Source of the DNA: Candidatus Galacturonatibacter soehngenii
GTDB lineage: Bacteria; Bacillota; Clostridia; Lachnospirales; Lachnospiraceae
Assembly (NCBI RefSeq): GCF_008830185.1
Contig: NZ_WAGX01000004.1
Coordinates: forward strand, 930,001-994,000
Length of the DNA: 64,000 bases
Reading direction: 5' to 3'
Shown: piece by piece, positions 62,816 to 64,000 of the stretch
Position numbering within the stretch: position 1 is the stretch's first letter
Layout of the letters: each line of letters opens with the position of its first letter
Made by a program: the position numbers and the translations under genes
Notes under the pieces: model-generated
What the model was told of the DNA's origin: nothing
Database searches by the model: none
What the model saw: only the letters and a program-made list of their open reading frames with translations

Positions 62816-64000
62816 CTATCGAAGACCTTTATCGTTATGTGGTAATCTTACTCTAATGAAGCGTTTTAAGAACTGCCTTAAATTAAATGGAAACAGAGGA
62901 TATAAATAACTTCTTCCAGCAATTGTTTTATTAAATACAATCGCTGCAATTGTTATAATCCAACCAATTACAAACCCCCATACATTAAAAATAGCTGTTA
63001 ACACTAGCGTAATCATTCGCATAAATTTAAATGCATAGGCTAATTCGAAATTCGGCTGTGAATAATTAGCAATGGCCACAAATGCCATATAAAGCATAAC
63101 CTCTGAATTAAACCACCCTGACGAAACACTTAAATCCCCCAAGACCAGAGCCGCCATAATACTTAACGGGGTGGTAAGCATATTAGGAGTATTTACCGCC
63201 GCAAGGTGAAGTCCATCAATCGCAACTTCTAAGATTAAAAACTGATAGATTAACGGTACATTAATCATTTCGTTAATCATGATAAATTTAAGCCACTCTG
63301 GTACCAAAACCGAATTCTGCATCAGCAATAACCATACCGGAGTTATAGCCATACTAGTAAAATTGACAAGGAACTTAGTCAATCGAAGATAACTCCCAGT
63401 AACAGGCGGAAAATAATAATCATCTGCCTCTTCTATAATATCAAATACTGAAGAAGGCGTTATCATTGCAGATGGCGAATTATCAACTAAAATGACAACA
63501 TTTCCTTCTAAAATACAAGCTGCTGCTGTATCTGGTCTTTCAGAAAACTTATATTTTGGAAAAGGATTATACCAAGGATATTGATAAAGACATTCTGCCA
63601 AACTTTGGCTGTTCATGGTAAGAGAGTCTACCTCAATATCATTGATTCTTTTTCTTAATTTATCTAAAAATTCATGGTCTACTCGGCTATCTAAATAGGA
63701 AATAACTACATTTGTTTGAGACTTTTCACCAACATATAACATCTCCATTACGAGTTCAGGAGATCGTATTCTGCGCCTAATTAAAGCGGTATTAAATGCA
63801 ATGGTCTCTACAAATCCATCTCGTGAACCTCTAAGCACTCGATCTTTTACTGGCTCTTCCACACCTCTCATCGGGTAGTTTCTACAATCAATCATAATTG
63901 CTTCTTCATAACCATCTATAAAAAGGCAGGAGATTCCAGATAAAATAGCAGTAATTATCTTTTCATAGTCATCTGCTAAACTAACTGAACCATATGGAAT
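62816..64000 (-). CDS. spoVAF: SpoVAF-type spore germination protein, N-terminus off the edge
   Basis: At least 394 residues, open to the right window edge. The soluble part contains YPMRGVEEPVKDRVLRGSRDGFVETIAFN and NPFPKYKFSERPDTAAACILEGNVVILVDNSPSAMI-type blocks (key GVEEP, RGSRDGF, SERPD, LVDNSPSA); five to six membrane helices follow. It belongs to the GerA family but is closest in motif to SpoVAF, which acts with SpoVA in DPA movement. The rest of the gene and any spoVA neighbours lie beyond 64 kb. A GerA-type germinant receptor subunit is the alternative. Confidence 0.82.
   Translation of the reverse strand: MPYGSVSLADDYEKIITAILSGISCLFIDGYEEAIMIDCRNYPMRGVEEPVKDRVLRGSRDGFVETIAFNTALIRRRIRSPELVMEMLYVGEKSQTNVVISYLDSRVDHEFLDKLRKRINDIEVDSLTMNSQSLAECLYQYPWYNPFPKYKFSERPDTAAACILEGNVVILVDNSPSAMITPSSVFDIIEEADDYYFPPVTGSYLRLTKFLVNFTSMAITPVWLLLMQNSVLVPEWLKFIMINEMINVPLIYQFLILEVAIDGLHLAAVNTPNMLTTPLSIMAALVLGDLSVSSGWFNSEVMLYMAFVAIANYSQPNFELAYAFKFMRMITLVLTAIFNVWGFVIGWIITIAAIVFNKTIAGRSYLYPLFPFNLRQFLKRFIRVRLPHNDKGLR

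Noticed and set aside
1-64000. CRISPR arrays, insertion sequences, rRNA, intact tRNA genes
   Set aside because: No regularly spaced repeats, transposase motifs or rRNA sequence were seen; the only tRNA-like sequence is the 19-base fragment at 12.7 kb.

Overview
The window reads as chromosomal DNA of a low-GC, anaerobic, spore-forming member of the Clostridia, most likely a Lachnospiraceae species. I infer this from AT-rich codon use, strong AGGAGG ribosome sites, spore genes (cotJA-cotJB-cotJC and a SpoVAF-type protein), a FabK-based fatty-acid cluster with a fused AccD-AccA subunit, LuxS, and a NiaR-type NAD regulator. No species name can be proved from the window alone. About 65 genes are supported. 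There is no complete mobile element, CRISPR array, rRNA or intact tRNA. Most genes lie on the minus strand.

Layout. 1-2.9 kb: the start of a GH2-like glycosidase, a ferredoxin-hemerythrin pair, a membrane protein, an AlkD-like repair enzyme and rpsU. 3-11.5 kb: alaS, a VanZ protein, a GntR-ABC cassette, a 39-residue membrane protein and tyrS. 11.5-16.2 kb: an LprI-like exported protein, a roughly 520-bp gap holding gene debris and a tRNA 3'-end-like fragment, a viroplasmin-RNase H protein, and a membrane-tethered MutS-like ATPase overlapping a metallo-hydrolase. 16.2-19.3 kb: a zinc importer (znuBCA) divergent from a Fur-family regulator, with a 21-bp palindrome between them. 19.3-32.7 kb: rmuC, hflK-hflC, a MATE pump, a pseudouridine synthase, trpS, luxS, dbpA, mutY, a lipoprotein and an intracellular-type subtilase.

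32.8-42.1 kb is the fatty-acid synthesis cluster, transcribed acpP-fabK-fabD-fabG-fabF-accB-fabZ-accC-accDA-fabK-like. It supplies malonyl-CoA (AccB/C/DA), loads it on ACP (FabD) and runs the elongation cycle (FabF, FabG, FabZ, FabK). fabH and a FabT-type regulator gene are absent here, but FabT-like boxes stand before acpP and before fabD, and a 14-bp RNA hairpin separates fabK from fabD.

42.3-64 kb: a PadR-regulated membrane protein, several small Lachnospiraceae-type proteins, a UvrD-type helicase, niaR, a second GntR-ABC cassette whose operator resembles the first, yitT, gltX, a PdaA-like deacetylase, a second MATE pump, a second VanZ protein, a membrane GDPD, the cotJ operon, a CBS-domain protein, DegV and a 5'-truncated spoVAF-type gene. 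The less ordinary observations are regulatory palindromes, very small ORFs, the membrane MutS/MBL pair and the tRNA-like scar. I did not find a clear new multi-gene system.
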